From Providencia alcalifaciens (GTDB lineage Bacteria > Pseudomonadota > Gammaproteobacteria > Enterobacterales > Enterobacteriaceae), in assembly GCF_020271745.1 (NCBI RefSeq), contig NZ_CP084296.1:2046001-2110000 (forward strand): 64,000 bases of DNA, read 5' to 3'. Below are positions 53,098 through 63,200 of the stretch, in pieces. Every line of letters starts with the position of its first letter. Position 1 is the stretch's first letter. Made by a program: the position numbers and the translations under genes. The notes beneath the pieces are model-generated. The model made no database searches. It was not told where the DNA came from and saw nothing but the letters and a program-made list of their open reading frames with translations.

Positions 53098-53779
53098 AGA
53101 TAGCCCATATTACAAACAGGTTTCCTTGCTCATAAGAATGCTTCCTGTGGTAGCAACAGAGACGGTTTTTGCACTTAAAGGTGGCACCGCCATTAATTTA
53201 TTTGTGAGAGATTTTCCTCGGCTATCTGTAGATATTGATCTTGCTTATCTTCCACTTGAACCAAGAGATGAGGCTTTGATTAATGTCAGGGCTGCATTGC
53301 AGCGCATTACAGACAGAATCAATACTCAACCAGATATCAGAGCGGCATTTCAGGATAATAAAGCTGATGAACTGAGAATCGTTGTATCAAGTCCGGTTGC
53401 GACGATCAAAATTGAAGTGTCGCCCGTCGCCAGAGGTACATTGCATAGTGCAGAAATAATGCCAGTTCAAGAGTCTGTTGAAGACGAGTTTGGTTATGCT
53501 GAGATTCAGGTAGTCAGTCTTCCCGATCTGTATGGTGGAAAATTGTGTGCTGCAATGGATCGCCAACATCCTCGCGACTTATTTGATGTGCGTATGTTAC
53601 TTGGCAGTGAAGGGATTTCGAGAGAGATTTTGGTGGGTTTTTTAACCTATACATTAAGTCACCCTCGGCCTATTAATGAAGTCATGTCGCCAAACTGGCA
53701 GCCTCTGAATGAGAAATTTCAGGCAGAATTTGACGGAATGACTTTTGAAAAAGTTGAATGCGAAGACTTAGCCTCTTAG
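53090..53779 (+). CDS. mosT: MosT/AbiEii-like nucleotidyltransferase toxin
   Basis: 229 aa from the ATG at 53090 (AAGGTG upstream; a GTG at 53078 is an alternative). Nucleotidyltransferase signature FALKGGTAINLFVRDFPRLSVDIDLAYLPL with the D-x-D at SVDIDLAY, and VSLPDLYGGKLCAAMDRQHPRDLFDVRML. Family members inactivate tRNA or other targets by nucleotide transfer. The C-terminal part found in many homologues is in a separate frame at 53784-54026. Confidence 0.85.
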   Translation: MDKDSPYYKQVSLLIRMLPVVATETVFALKGGTAINLFVRDFPRLSVDIDLAYLPLEPRDEALINVRAALQRITDRINTQPDIRAAFQDNKADELRIVVSSPVATIKIEVSPVARGTLHSAEIMPVQESVEDEFGYAEIQVVSLPDLYGGKLCAAMDRQHPRDLFDVRMLLGSEGISREILVGFLTYTLSHPRPINEVMSPNWQPLNEKFQAEFDGMTFEKVECEDLAS

Positions 53780-53783
53780 GCCC

Positions 53784-54026
53784 ATGATGTTAATTGAACT
53801 GCAAAAACATTTCACAGAAAGGGATCATGCTTTCCTTATGTCATTCAAAAGAGGACAACCTGACTGGGCATTGTTTGACTATCCTAAAGCAGCAGACTTG
53901 CCAGCGATTCGTTGGAAGTTGCAGAACATTAACAAATTGGCAAAGAATCAAGCAAAACATCAAGAGCAATTAGATAAATTGAAGCAAGTGCTTGATGATT
54001 GGCTTGTTAACGCAAACGCCGAGTAA
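53784..54026 (+). CDS. Small protein matching the C-terminus of AbiEii-type toxins
   Basis: 80 aa, ATG at 53784, 4 bases after the mosT-like stop and in another frame. Its content, FTERDHAFLMSFKRGQPDWALFDYPKAADLPAIRWKLQNINKLAKN, is the type of sequence that normally ends AbiEii-type proteins in one chain. No ribosome site is visible upstream, so it is either translated by coupling or is the tail of a frameshifted mosT. Confidence 0.6.
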   Translation: MMLIELQKHFTERDHAFLMSFKRGQPDWALFDYPKAADLPAIRWKLQNINKLAKNQAKHQEQLDKLKQVLDDWLVNANAE

Positions 54027-54125
54027 TTCGTTTATAACAAACCTCAACGAGCTATAAGCCCCCTAGTTAGATTGCGATTTCTTCAATCTATCTAACCGAG
54101 TCCACATAGGACAACTGCATAGACT

Positions 54126-54155
54126 GGAGCCTCGATTTACATTAACGAGGACTCC
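54126..54155 (+). promoter_or_regulatory. Hairpin over the dsbC ribosome binding site
   Basis: GGAG-CCTCG (54126-54134) pairs with CGAGG-A-CTCC (54146-54155), one bulged base, 11-nt loop. The probable ribosome site GAGG (54147-54150) is in the 3' arm, a few bases before the ATG at 54158. Confidence 0.5.
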
Positions 54156-54157
54156 TC

Positions 54158-54850
54158 ATGCGAAAACTATCTCCAATTATTCTGGCGCTTGCGCTGTCTC
54201 CATTGGTTCAAGCTGAACCTGTGTCTGAAGTGTCGCCCGTTGGCAAAATTGACGGCATGGTTTCTTTGCCGGTCACGGGTATGAAAGCGGTCGAAAGCAA
54301 TGGCCGTATTGTTTTCATGTCAGACAGTGGCCGGTTCGTCATTGATGGCACGCTCTATGATGCCTGGTCGAAAAAGCCGCTTACCAGCCTTGAAGAAATT
54401 CGTGAAGCGGGTAACACGCTGGACTTAAGTCGTCTTGGCTTAAAAATGGATGATTTGAATCCACTGACGCTGGGTGAAGGCAAAAAGAAAGTGGTGGTCT
54501 TTGTTGATCCCCGGTGTCCGCATTGCCATGAGCTTTTGAAACAAGCCCTACCGCTAACCAAAGAATACACCTTCCAAATACTCCCTGTGCCAGTGCTTGG
54601 TCCTGATTCAGAGCGTCAGGTTCGCCAGCTTGGCTGTGCGCGTGACAAAAAAGCGGCCACCGATGCATTGCTGAATGGCCGGATTGGTAACCTAGAACAG
54701 GATGATGCCTGCAACTTAGAACCAATGCAGCGTACCTTGGTGACGGCTCAAATCCTGGGCATTCAAGGTGTGCCTTTCATCGTCGCCAATGATGGTCGCA
54801 TCAGCCGAGGCCGTCCTTATGATCTTTCTGCTTGGTTGGAGGGGCGTTAA
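54158..54850 (+). CDS. dsbC: DsbC-like disulfide isomerase
   Basis: 230 aa. Signal peptide MRKLSPIILALALSPLVQA. DsbC-like dimerisation part followed by a thioredoxin fold with the active-site CPHC (Cys120-Cys123) in FVDPRCPHCHELL and a cis-Pro loop GVPFIVAN. It corresponds to s054/dsbC of SXT and is expected to fold Cys-rich transfer proteins such as TraN and TraU in the periplasm. TAATG overlap with traC. Confidence 0.9.
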   Translation: MRKLSPIILALALSPLVQAEPVSEVSPVGKIDGMVSLPVTGMKAVESNGRIVFMSDSGRFVIDGTLYDAWSKKPLTSLEEIREAGNTLDLSRLGLKMDDLNPLTLGEGKKKVVVFVDPRCPHCHELLKQALPLTKEYTFQILPVPVLGPDSERQVRQLGCARDKKAATDALLNGRIGNLEQDDACNLEPMQRTLVTAQILGIQGVPFIVANDGRISRGRPYDLSAWLEGR

Positions 54851-57249
54851 TGAAAGCCTCTCTGTATTCAGGGCAACGCGCTTCAGAGCTATTGCCAGTA
54901 TTGGCCTATTCAGACGATGAGCAACTGTTTTTCATGGAAGACCAAAGTGTTGGCTTTGGTTTTCTATGTGACCCATTGCCGGGTGGTGATGAGTCTGTTG
55001 CAGACAGGGTTAATGTTCTTCTCAACAACGACTGGCCAAAAGACACTTTGCTGCAATTTGGCCTGTACGCCTCGCCTGATATTCAAACCGACCTTCAGCG
55101 CATGATGGGCTTACGGCATCGTCAATCCGATCCATTGCTTAGGGCGTCGATACGCAAACGTGCGGATTTTCTCGATGGGGGCACGGTTCAACCGATAGAA
55201 GAATCGACCCAGACTCAGGTTCGCAACTTTCAACTGATCGTCACCTGCAAATTGCCTTTGGAAAGTCCTATACCGACGGAGCGTGAGTTGAGTCGAGCAT
55301 CCGCGCTTCGGGCTTCTTTCTCGCAAGCGCTGGCAACGGTTGGTTTTCGCGTCACTGAGATGACTGACCGAAACTGGCTCGCGGCAATAAGTGCTCAGCT
55401 TAACTGGGGAAAAGATGCTTCCTGGCGCAATCCATCACCAATCCGCAGTGAGGCAGATAAACCACTTCGGGAGCAAGTGTTGGATTATGACCGAGCTATC
55501 AAGGTGGATAGCCAAGGTCTGATGCTGGGCGATTACCGAGTTAAAACCTTATCGTTTAAACGCTTGCCTGAGCGGATCTGGTTTGGTCATGCCGCAAGTT
55601 TTGCGGGCGATATGATGACGGGCAGTCGCGGTTTACGCGGCAGCTTTTTGCTAAATGTCACCATTCACTTTCCCTCAGCTGAGGCGATGAGATCTCGTTT
55701 AGAGACGAAGCGTCAGTGGGCGGTCAATCAGGCCTATGGCCCGATGCTCAAGTTTGTGCCGGTGCTTGCAGCCAAGAAAAAGGGATTTGATGTTCTTTTT
55801 GAAGCTTTGCAAGAAGGTGATCGTCCTATTCGGGCCAATATGACTTTGACGCTGTTTTCACCAACGGGAGAAGCGTCCATCAGCTCTGTTTCAAATGCTC
55901 GAACTTATTTCAAAGAACTCGGATTTGAGCTGATGGAAGACAAGTACTTCTGTTTGCCCATTTTCCTGAATGCCTTGCCATTTGGTGCTGACCGCCAGGC
56001 GATGAACGACTTGTTTCGATTCAAGACCATGGCGACACGGCATGTCATCCCTCTGTTGCCTTTATTTGCGGATTGGAAAGGCACTGGCACGCCGGTGATT
56101 AACTTTGTTTCCCGTAATGGCCAGATCATGAGTGTGTCCCTTTATGACTCGGGCAGTAATTACAATTGTTGCATCGCGGCGCAATCGGGATCGGGTAAGT
56201 CATTCCTGGTGAACGAAATCATCTCCTCCTACCTATCAGAAGGCGGGCAATGCTGGGTGATTGATGTTGGCCGCTCTTATGAAAAGCTGTGTGAAGTCTA
56301 TGACGGTGAGTTCTTACAGTTCGGGCGAAACAGTGGCATTTGCTTAAATCCGTTTGAAATCGTTGAGGACTATGACGAAGAAGCGGATGTGTTGGTTGGG
56401 TTATTGGCCGCAATGGCCGCACCTACGCAGTCATTAACCGATTTTCAGATGGCAAACCTAAAGCGTCAGACCCGTGAACTGTGGGAGAAAAAAGGTCGTG
56501 CCATGTTGGTTGATGATGTGGCAGAGGCCTTGAAAAATCACGAAGACCGACGTGTGCAAGACGTGGGTGAGCAGCTCTATCCATTTACGACACAGGGCGA
56601 ATATGGCCGCTTCTTTAATGGCCACAATAATATTCGCTTCAAAAACCGTTTCACCGTTCTGGAGTTAGAAGAGCTCAAGGGGCGTAAGCATCTACAACAA
56701 GTGGTGTTGCTTCAGCTTATCTACCAAATCCAACAAGAGATGTACTTAGGTGAGCGGGATCGTCGCAAGATTGTGTTCATCGACGAAGCCTGGGATCTGC
56801 TGACTCAAGGTGATGTCGGTAAATTTATCGAAACGGGTTACCGGCGATTTCGAAAATATGGTGGCAGTGCTGTAACGGTAACGCAATCGGTCAACGATTT
56901 GTATGATAGCCCTACAGGTAAAGCCATCGCTGAAAACTCAGCCAATATGTACCTGCTTGGTCAAAAAGCTGAAACCATCAACGCGCTCAAAAAAGAAGGC
57001 CGCTTGCCACTAGGTGAAGGCGGCTATGAATACCTGAAAACGGTTCATACCGTCACTGGTGTCTATTCCGAAATTTTCTTTATTACCGAAATGGGCACCG
57101 GGATTGGCCGCCTCATCGTCGATCCGTTTCACAAGCTGTTGTACTCGTCCCGTGCAGAAGATGTAAACGCGATTAAACAGTTAACGCGCAAAGGCCTTTC
57201 TGTTGCTGATGCCATCTCTCAGTTGTTGAAGGAGCGAGGCTATGAATAA
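54850..57249 (+). CDS. traC: Conjugation ATPase TraC (VirB4-like)
   Basis: 799 aa from the ATG at 54850 (GGAGGGG upstream; upstream in-frame GTG at 54832 is inside dsbC). Walker A AAQSGSGKSFLVNE near residue 443, Walker B KIVFIDEAWDL near residue 641, followed by GSAVTVTQSVNDLY. Motor for pilus assembly and DNA transfer. Overlaps the TrbI-like gene. Confidence 0.95.
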   Translation: MKASLYSGQRASELLPVLAYSDDEQLFFMEDQSVGFGFLCDPLPGGDESVADRVNVLLNNDWPKDTLLQFGLYASPDIQTDLQRMMGLRHRQSDPLLRASIRKRADFLDGGTVQPIEESTQTQVRNFQLIVTCKLPLESPIPTERELSRASALRASFSQALATVGFRVTEMTDRNWLAAISAQLNWGKDASWRNPSPIRSEADKPLREQVLDYDRAIKVDSQGLMLGDYRVKTLSFKRLPERIWFGHAASFAGDMMTGSRGLRGSFLLNVTIHFPSAEAMRSRLETKRQWAVNQAYGPMLKFVPVLAAKKKGFDVLFEALQEGDRPIRANMTLTLFSPTGEASISSVSNARTYFKELGFELMEDKYFCLPIFLNALPFGADRQAMNDLFRFKTMATRHVIPLLPLFADWKGTGTPVINFVSRNGQIMSVSLYDSGSNYNCCIAAQSGSGKSFLVNEIISSYLSEGGQCWVIDVGRSYEKLCEVYDGEFLQFGRNSGICLNPFEIVEDYDEEADVLVGLLAAMAAPTQSLTDFQMANLKRQTRELWEKKGRAMLVDDVAEALKNHEDRRVQDVGEQLYPFTTQGEYGRFFNGHNNIRFKNRFTVLELEELKGRKHLQQVVLLQLIYQIQQEMYLGERDRRKIVFIDEAWDLLTQGDVGKFIETGYRRFRKYGGSAVTVTQSVNDLYDSPTGKAIAENSANMYLLGQKAETINALKKEGRLPLGEGGYEYLKTVHTVTGVYSEIFFITEMGTGIGRLIVDPFHKLLYSSRAEDVNAIKQLTRKGLSVADAISQLLKERGYE

Positions 57250-57589
57250 GACCACGCTTTGGCCATTTATGGCCTCTATTACTTTGTCTATTGCTGGTAG
57301 CGGTTTAATGACCAGCTGGCTCTTAATGAAAACACTCGAACCCATCCACAGCCAGTTGGCGTTAAGTACGCCCATTGCGGTCGTGGATTTTGGGGAGGCT
57401 GTGCTGTCACTGGGCCCCAATGCCAGCGAACAAGACATCGAATCCAGGTTGCTTCAGACCAATCAGCAAATTGAAAAGCTAAAAGCAGCCGGTTTTATCG
57501 TGCTGGATGCCCAAGCGGTGGTGGGTGCTGATGATTCCGTATTTGTGCCATTAGGCTCAAAGGAGGTGTCTCATGCAGATACTCCGTAA
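57242..57589 (+). CDS. TrbI-like conjugation protein
   Basis: 115 aa. One N-terminal membrane anchor (WPFMASITLSIAGSGLMTSWLLM), then a periplasmic part with a predicted helix ASEQDIESRLLQTNQQIEKLKAAGFIVLDAQAVV. Position between traC and the signal-peptidase gene, and the fold pattern, match F TrbI, thought to influence pilus retraction. ATG at 57242 overlaps traC. Confidence 0.75.
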   Translation: MNKTTLWPFMASITLSIAGSGLMTSWLLMKTLEPIHSQLALSTPIAVVDFGEAVLSLGPNASEQDIESRLLQTNQQIEKLKAAGFIVLDAQAVVGADDSVFVPLGSKEVSHADTP

Positions 57590-58085
57590 AAGAATGCCTT
57601 GGCGGCCATACCTCATCCAGTTGACTGTTCTTGCGTTAATCATGGCCTTGGTAGGCACCTACGCCATGATGCGCTACCGAATAGGTATTGATACCCAGCA
57701 AGAGCGCTGCCTGCCTGATACCACGGTGTATCTGATTGACCTATGGAATAAAAAGCCCGTTAAGGATGGTTTGTATGCCTTCCACTCAAAAGGACTCGCT
57801 CCGTTATATAACGACGGTACTCGGATGCTGAAACGCCTAACAGGGATGCCTGGGGATGAAGTCAAGGTGACGCCTGAGCATGTGATGGTGAACGGTGCTG
57901 AAGTCTCTACCGGCATGGCATTAGCCCAGCGTCTTGGTGTGGCGGAAACAGAATTTAGCCGCTCATTGACGCTGCAAGAAAACGAATATTGGTTTTCCGG
58001 TGAGGCTGCAACGAGTTTTGACTCCCGCTATTGGAATGCCGTTAAGCGCGAGCAGATTGTTGGTCGCGCTTGGCCGCTTTGGTAG
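57573..58085 (+). CDS. TrsF/TrhF signal-peptidase-like protein (S26 family)
   Basis: 170 aa. Membrane helix YLIQLTVLALIMALVGTYAMM then a periplasmic S26 domain. The box with the catalytic Lys is clear (MLKRLTGMPGDEVKV, Lys87). At the place of the catalytic Ser there is Cys46 in QERCLPDTTVYLID. Family members (TraF of RP4, TrhF) mature the pilin. It overlaps the previous gene by 17 bases. Confidence 0.8.
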   Translation: MQILRKRMPWRPYLIQLTVLALIMALVGTYAMMRYRIGIDTQQERCLPDTTVYLIDLWNKKPVKDGLYAFHSKGLAPLYNDGTRMLKRLTGMPGDEVKVTPEHVMVNGAEVSTGMALAQRLGVAETEFSRSLTLQENEYWFSGEAATSFDSRYWNAVKREQIVGRAWPLW

Positions 58086-58092
58086 GAGGTGG

Positions 58093-59220
58093 ATGATGAG
58101 AAGACTATGCCTCTTATTTTTGTTGGTTGCTCCATTGGCTTGGGTTCAAGTGTCCTGGGCACAAGAGCCTTATCCGTTGTCTGATGAGGACAAAAAGATC
58201 GTTGAAATGAGCCGCAGCATTTTACAAAGTGCTGTGGATGGCTCATCTGAATTTATTGAGCCTTTTGCACCGGTTGAACAACCTGTGTCGCTCAAACACA
58301 GCGATGAATGGTTGATATTTGCGTCGTCCTCATTGGGTGATTCCTCACTGAAGCAGCTATTTAAAGAGGCCAGTGCTACCGGCGCTATTGTGTTGTTTCG
58401 GGGAATTCCTGAAGGAAAGACCTTGGGGGCGGCGATCCGTGATTGGCATACGCTGATGGTGGGACTTGATCCTGTTCCTCAGGTTCGAATCGATCCGAAA
58501 GCCTTTGTGCACTGGCGGGTGACTAGCGTGCCTGCCATTTTCCGCATAGAAGATGACAAGGTGACTGCAAGTGCACTAGGGGTTTACAGCAAGGACTGGT
58601 TGCAGCGTCAAATTGAAACAGGCAATACCGGTTCATTGGGTCAACGCGGTCCTATTCATTCCATTTTAGAACCGGATTTGATGCAAGTGGCGATGCAGCG
58701 TTTACAGTCGCTTGACCTGGGCGCGTTAAAGAAAAAAGCCATTGAGCGTTTCTGGTCTCGCCAAACTTTCACTGACTTACCCAAAGCCACGCAGTATCGG
58801 ATAAGAATGGTTGATCCAACCATCGTCATGAAGCGGCCACTATTGGATGCCAATGGCCGAACATTGATCCCAGCAGGAACGCGTATTAACCCGCTAAAAG
58901 CCTTGCCATTTACTCAGCAGCTCGTGGTGTTTAATGCGTCGAACGCTGAAGAAGTGGACGCAGTAGCGCATTGGCTTGAGGGCCAAGATAGGACGCTGCG
59001 CCGCATTACGCTTATCACCACGCAGCTCGACCGTGCTCAAGGTTGGAATAGCCTCAATGCGCTCGAAAAGACATTGGACAGTCCGGTTTATCTTCTCAAT
59101 GCCTCGCTAAAGCAGCGCTTTGATTTGCAAGTCACCCCATCGTTTGTTCAAGCAAAGGGACTCGCGTTTGAAATAGAAGAAATTCCAGCAAAGGAGCTTG
59201 TTCATGAAAAAGCTCAATAA
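58093..59220 (+). CDS. traW: TraW with fused TrbC-like domain
   Basis: 375 aa from the ATG at 58093 (AGGAGG just upstream). Signal peptide LCLLFLLVAPLAWVQVSWA. Residues about 55-165 resemble TrbC (LIFASSSLGDSSLKQLFKEASATGAIVLFRGIPEG...VPAIFRI), the rest is TraW (FWSRQTFTDLPKATQYRIRMVDPTIVM...PAGTRINPLKALPF). In F these are two genes. Periplasmic mating-pair assembly factor. Confidence 0.9.
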   Translation: MMRRLCLLFLLVAPLAWVQVSWAQEPYPLSDEDKKIVEMSRSILQSAVDGSSEFIEPFAPVEQPVSLKHSDEWLIFASSSLGDSSLKQLFKEASATGAIVLFRGIPEGKTLGAAIRDWHTLMVGLDPVPQVRIDPKAFVHWRVTSVPAIFRIEDDKVTASALGVYSKDWLQRQIETGNTGSLGQRGPIHSILEPDLMQVAMQRLQSLDLGALKKKAIERFWSRQTFTDLPKATQYRIRMVDPTIVMKRPLLDANGRTLIPAGTRINPLKALPFTQQLVVFNASNAEEVDAVAHWLEGQDRTLRRITLITTQLDRAQGWNSLNALEKTLDSPVYLLNASLKQRFDLQVTPSFVQAKGLAFEIEEIPAKELVHEKAQ

Positions 59221-60232
59221 TACGTATCGTCTGTTGCGGACTCTCGTTGTCATGTTTGTCCTTGGCGCATCTATTCCTGCAAAAGCCGAACTGACCTGCC
59301 CAGACGCGGGTTTATTGTCGGGCAAGTTGCTGACGGATGTTTGCTGGTCATGCATTTTTCCTATCCGGGTTGCCGGTCTTCCTCTTGGCTCAGGCAATGT
59401 CCCAAGCGGCGCATCAAACAAGTCGTTTTGCTTATGTGAAGATAACTTAGGTGTGCCAAGGCCAGGTATTGTTACCAGCATGTGGGAGCCAGCGCGTTTG
59501 ATTGAACTGGTCAGAACGCCAGGTTGTTCGCCTTCACTGGGAGGGATTCGCTTACCGTTAGGTGATAGGCGATTGCAAGGTGGTCATGGTGAGGGTGAAT
59601 ACGATACCGGTGATCTCGCTTTCTACCATTACCATTATTACGCCTTTCCGCTTTTGGTCATGCTCGATTTGTTCATGGATGGCAATTGCAATGCCGATGG
59701 TTACATGGACTTTGACTTGATGTATTTGTCGGAATTGGACCCGACATGGCTGAACGATGAACTGGCCTTTTTTACTCAGCCTGAAGCGGCTGCCGTTGCC
59801 AATCCATTAGCTATCTCTGCTTGTACCGCTGACGCTGCCTCATCAACGCTTGGTAAACCCATCGACCAGTTGTTTTGGTGTGCTGGCAGTTGGGGACATC
59901 TCTATCCGTTATCTGGCCACACCTTAGCCTTTGGTTCATTAGCAGAAAACACCAGTCATTTAGCGGCGCGTGCAATCGCGGCTCAACACAGGCGTGGTCT
60001 TGCAAGACGAACAATGGGGAACAGTGCGCTATGCCGACCTGTTATCGAACCCATGCTGCCGAAATCACAATACAAGATGAGTATGTTCTTCCCTGTACCG
60101 GAAACTGAAAGTGCGCATGTCATCGGTGAAAGCACCATGAAATGGGGAGAGTGGAGAATGATCCCCGGTGCCGGTGAAGATGCGCTCTACATTTTGTGGC
60201 GCTGGCAAGACTGCTGTAACTCGGGAGGTTAA
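59204..60232 (+). CDS. traU: Conjugation protein TraU
   Basis: 342 aa from the ATG at 59204 (AAGGAG upstream; a TTG at 59198 is unlikely). Signal peptide LLRTLVVMFVLGASIPAKA, many Cys residues (LTDVCWSCIFPIRVAGL, CLCEDNLG, DGNCNADGYMDF, WCAGSWGHLYPLSG). Periplasmic protein needed for DNA transfer. Overlaps traW by 17 bases; traN follows after 2 bases. Confidence 0.94.
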   Translation: MKKLNNTYRLLRTLVVMFVLGASIPAKAELTCPDAGLLSGKLLTDVCWSCIFPIRVAGLPLGSGNVPSGASNKSFCLCEDNLGVPRPGIVTSMWEPARLIELVRTPGCSPSLGGIRLPLGDRRLQGGHGEGEYDTGDLAFYHYHYYAFPLLVMLDLFMDGNCNADGYMDFDLMYLSELDPTWLNDELAFFTQPEAAAVANPLAISACTADAASSTLGKPIDQLFWCAGSWGHLYPLSGHTLAFGSLAENTSHLAARAIAAQHRRGLARRTMGNSALCRPVIEPMLPKSQYKMSMFFPVPETESAHVIGESTMKWGEWRMIPGAGEDALYILWRWQDCCNSGG

Positions 60233-60234
60233 CC

Positions 60235-63200
60235 ATGAAACCAACGCTTTTTACCCGAGTTTTAGCGGGTATTTTATCAATCACTATGGCGTGCTTGCCC
60301 TTACATGGTGTGGCCGCTGATGTGCAGCGCCAATCCGGCCTAAGCGGACAACAAGAAGGTAAGCAATTACTGCAAAACTGGACGATGCCCGCACTTAACG
60401 GCAATACGTTGTCGGTGCCGAATGGCAGTGGTCATGAGTCAATTAACTTGCAAGAGCTTTTCCCTGGTATGGATCAGGGCTCATTGGATGTCTTAACGGG
60501 CGTTTATGGCTCTGATGCCAGTATGAATCAATTGGGGACACAGCGCCAAGAGAGCATGGCATCTGAAAGTGGCGCTATGGGTGAAGCATTTCGTTCGCTA
60601 CAGCAAATCAAAGACCGGTCTCGGCCAGATATGGTCAATGATCCGCTTTGGGCATTAACTGATGCGGTTCAAACTGACCCCAATCTATTAACGCAAAGCT
60701 TCCCAGGCTGTGAGTCTCAAGGTGAAGGCAGCCCAAATTACCAGCAATGTGACAGGCTCAATACAGCGGTTAACAGCTGCACTATTACTCACGATTACAC
60801 GGCAGGCATCATTGAGCATGTTTCAGGGCCGATGAACCTTCGCTCTTGTGGTGAAGGGTGTCTTGAAGTTTGGATAGGACGTATTGGCGACAACTACTGG
60901 AGTGGCCGTTGTAAAGTGTTTGAACAGGCCATCACACTAAAAGTCGTGAACCCCGATGCGATTACTTCAGCCGTTCTTGAGTACGCCAAATGGGATGACT
61001 ACATGCAAGTTTGGCTTGGCGATCAGAAAGTCTGGTCTGGGCCGAACAATAACTTTCCACCAGAAACGGCTGGCCGCTGCGAGCTCAGTACCAGTTGGGA
61101 GCGCAATCCTAATACTGACCTCACCGCCAAGTTAAAAGCGGTAGAGCCCGGTTTAGAAGTGCCAGTCAAAATTCGCGTATCGGTAACGGGTAGTGGTGAG
61201 GGGTATGCACGCATCAAGGTGCGCTTTGATCCAACCAAGGTGGTGATGAATGATAGTTGGTCACCACAGTCCTGTATCGAACAAGCAGCGGATATCCCGG
61301 CTAAGTTTTCAGACTACAGCATTCAATGTACGGATCAGCCGTCATCAACCAACGGATGTACGGTGGTCAATGGTGTTTCAGTTTGTGAATCCTATTTTGC
61401 CCCAAGCCCAGTGGCTGGCATATCGCCTTTGTGTCGGCGTGTACAAGTTAGTGTGGATGATGAAAGCTATAAGGGGATTGAAAATCAGGCCTGCCAAGTG
61501 CTTGAAGCGAATCCTTCCTGTGGATTCATGTCGTCAGAATGTGCCGAGACCAATGATAAAGGTGAATGCATTCGTTTTACCGATACCTATGACTGTGGAT
61601 TGCAAACCAGCGATCCAAAGTGTGTGGTATCCAATCTTATGCCGAGTAGTTTTGAGGCCTGTGAGCCTACTCAGACGATCACGCCATTTACTGAAACCAA
61701 GCATGTACCCGATTACCAGGTGTGCGAGAAGATCAGCACGCTTACTCAGTGTCAGTTAGAACGACGTGTATCCGTTGAAACCCATCAAAAAAGCTGGTCC
61801 ATTGAGCGCGGTTGCTTTAGCTCTGAAACGCTCAGCTTTGTTCCACAGCACAGCAGCACTATGCAAACTGGAAACGCGACGCTGAGTATTTTTGATAATC
61901 AAAATACTGAGATAAAAATCACCGAGTCGCCATCCAAGGCAAATGGTTGGAAAACGACACTCTCATTGACGGGCAATAAGGAGACGGTGACTGAGACGAA
62001 ACCGTCCATTAAGTACCCTGAAATGACGTGTCCAAAAGGAACCTTGGTTGGCTCATTGTGTAGGGTCGTTAATGGGTCGATTATTTCGTGGCATGAACCC
62101 CAGGAAATCACTCGTTCCAGATGCGAGTCCGGCTGGAACAAAGTCGATTTCGATACTTGCAGCCGAGAAGTTCAGAAGTGTTTGGCTCCTGCGAAACTAA
62201 GTGCTTCCTTGACATTCTCCGGCAAGTACTTAGAGCAGGACGTTGTTCATCAATCAAGTGATCCGGGCATAGACCAATGCTTGATGCAAACGGATCAGTT
62301 TACTGCGGTGCAGTGGCAGTGTTTGGATACGGGGACAAAACGAATAGAGGGGTTAACGGTTGGTAGTGGCGAGTTGGCAAAGCTTGGAAGTCTTTATCCG
62401 GCGGTTGTTTCGTCTCCTGCTCATTTAACCAGTCGTGGTAGCTCTGATGGACTGGGGCTCTCATGCTGGAGGGCAAAAGCGACCTACAATGCCTCGACTG
62501 CTCACCCAGAGTTCAACATGGGCAGCTCAGATAGCTGGGTAGATGCCAATGGTAATATACAAACCATCGTCAATAACGGACAAAACACGACCACCAATAC
62601 GTGTTCCGCGCTGGAGCAAAACCCAGCCTGCCAGTATGTCAGAACCGAATGCACTGAAGGCGGAGCTGGTCATGAAGGCTTCTGCTATATCCAAAGTTTG
62701 GTGTATGACTGCGGACAAAGCGTAGAAGTGCAAAACGCTCGAATGGAAACTCAATACAACTGTGAGGGGCCAGTTCGCTGTATGGGCACAGATTGTTTAG
62801 AGCCAGAGTCAATCAAGCAGGCTAACTTTGCAGAGGCCGCTGCGATGCTTAATGCAGCGCAGTTTATGACCAATGATATGTCATGCACGGGAGCTGATGG
62901 CCAAGATAACGTCGAGTGTACGGTCTTTAAAGGTAATGCTGGCCAGTGCAAAAAAGCCGTTGGCGGCATAGTGGATTGCTGTGAAAAGCCAAGTGGCGTG
63001 TCGTTATCGGATTACATCACAATGATAGTTGCGGTCAACAAGCTTGATACGGCAGTCATGGCCATGAATCCGTCGTCGGCAATCTATGGTTCCTGGAATA
63101 CGCTCAGGGAGCCAATCACGAGCACTTGGAGTGCGGTCAAAGAGCCTTTTGTGTCTGCATGGGACTCTCTCATGGGGGCTGGGCCATCAACGGCTGCTGG

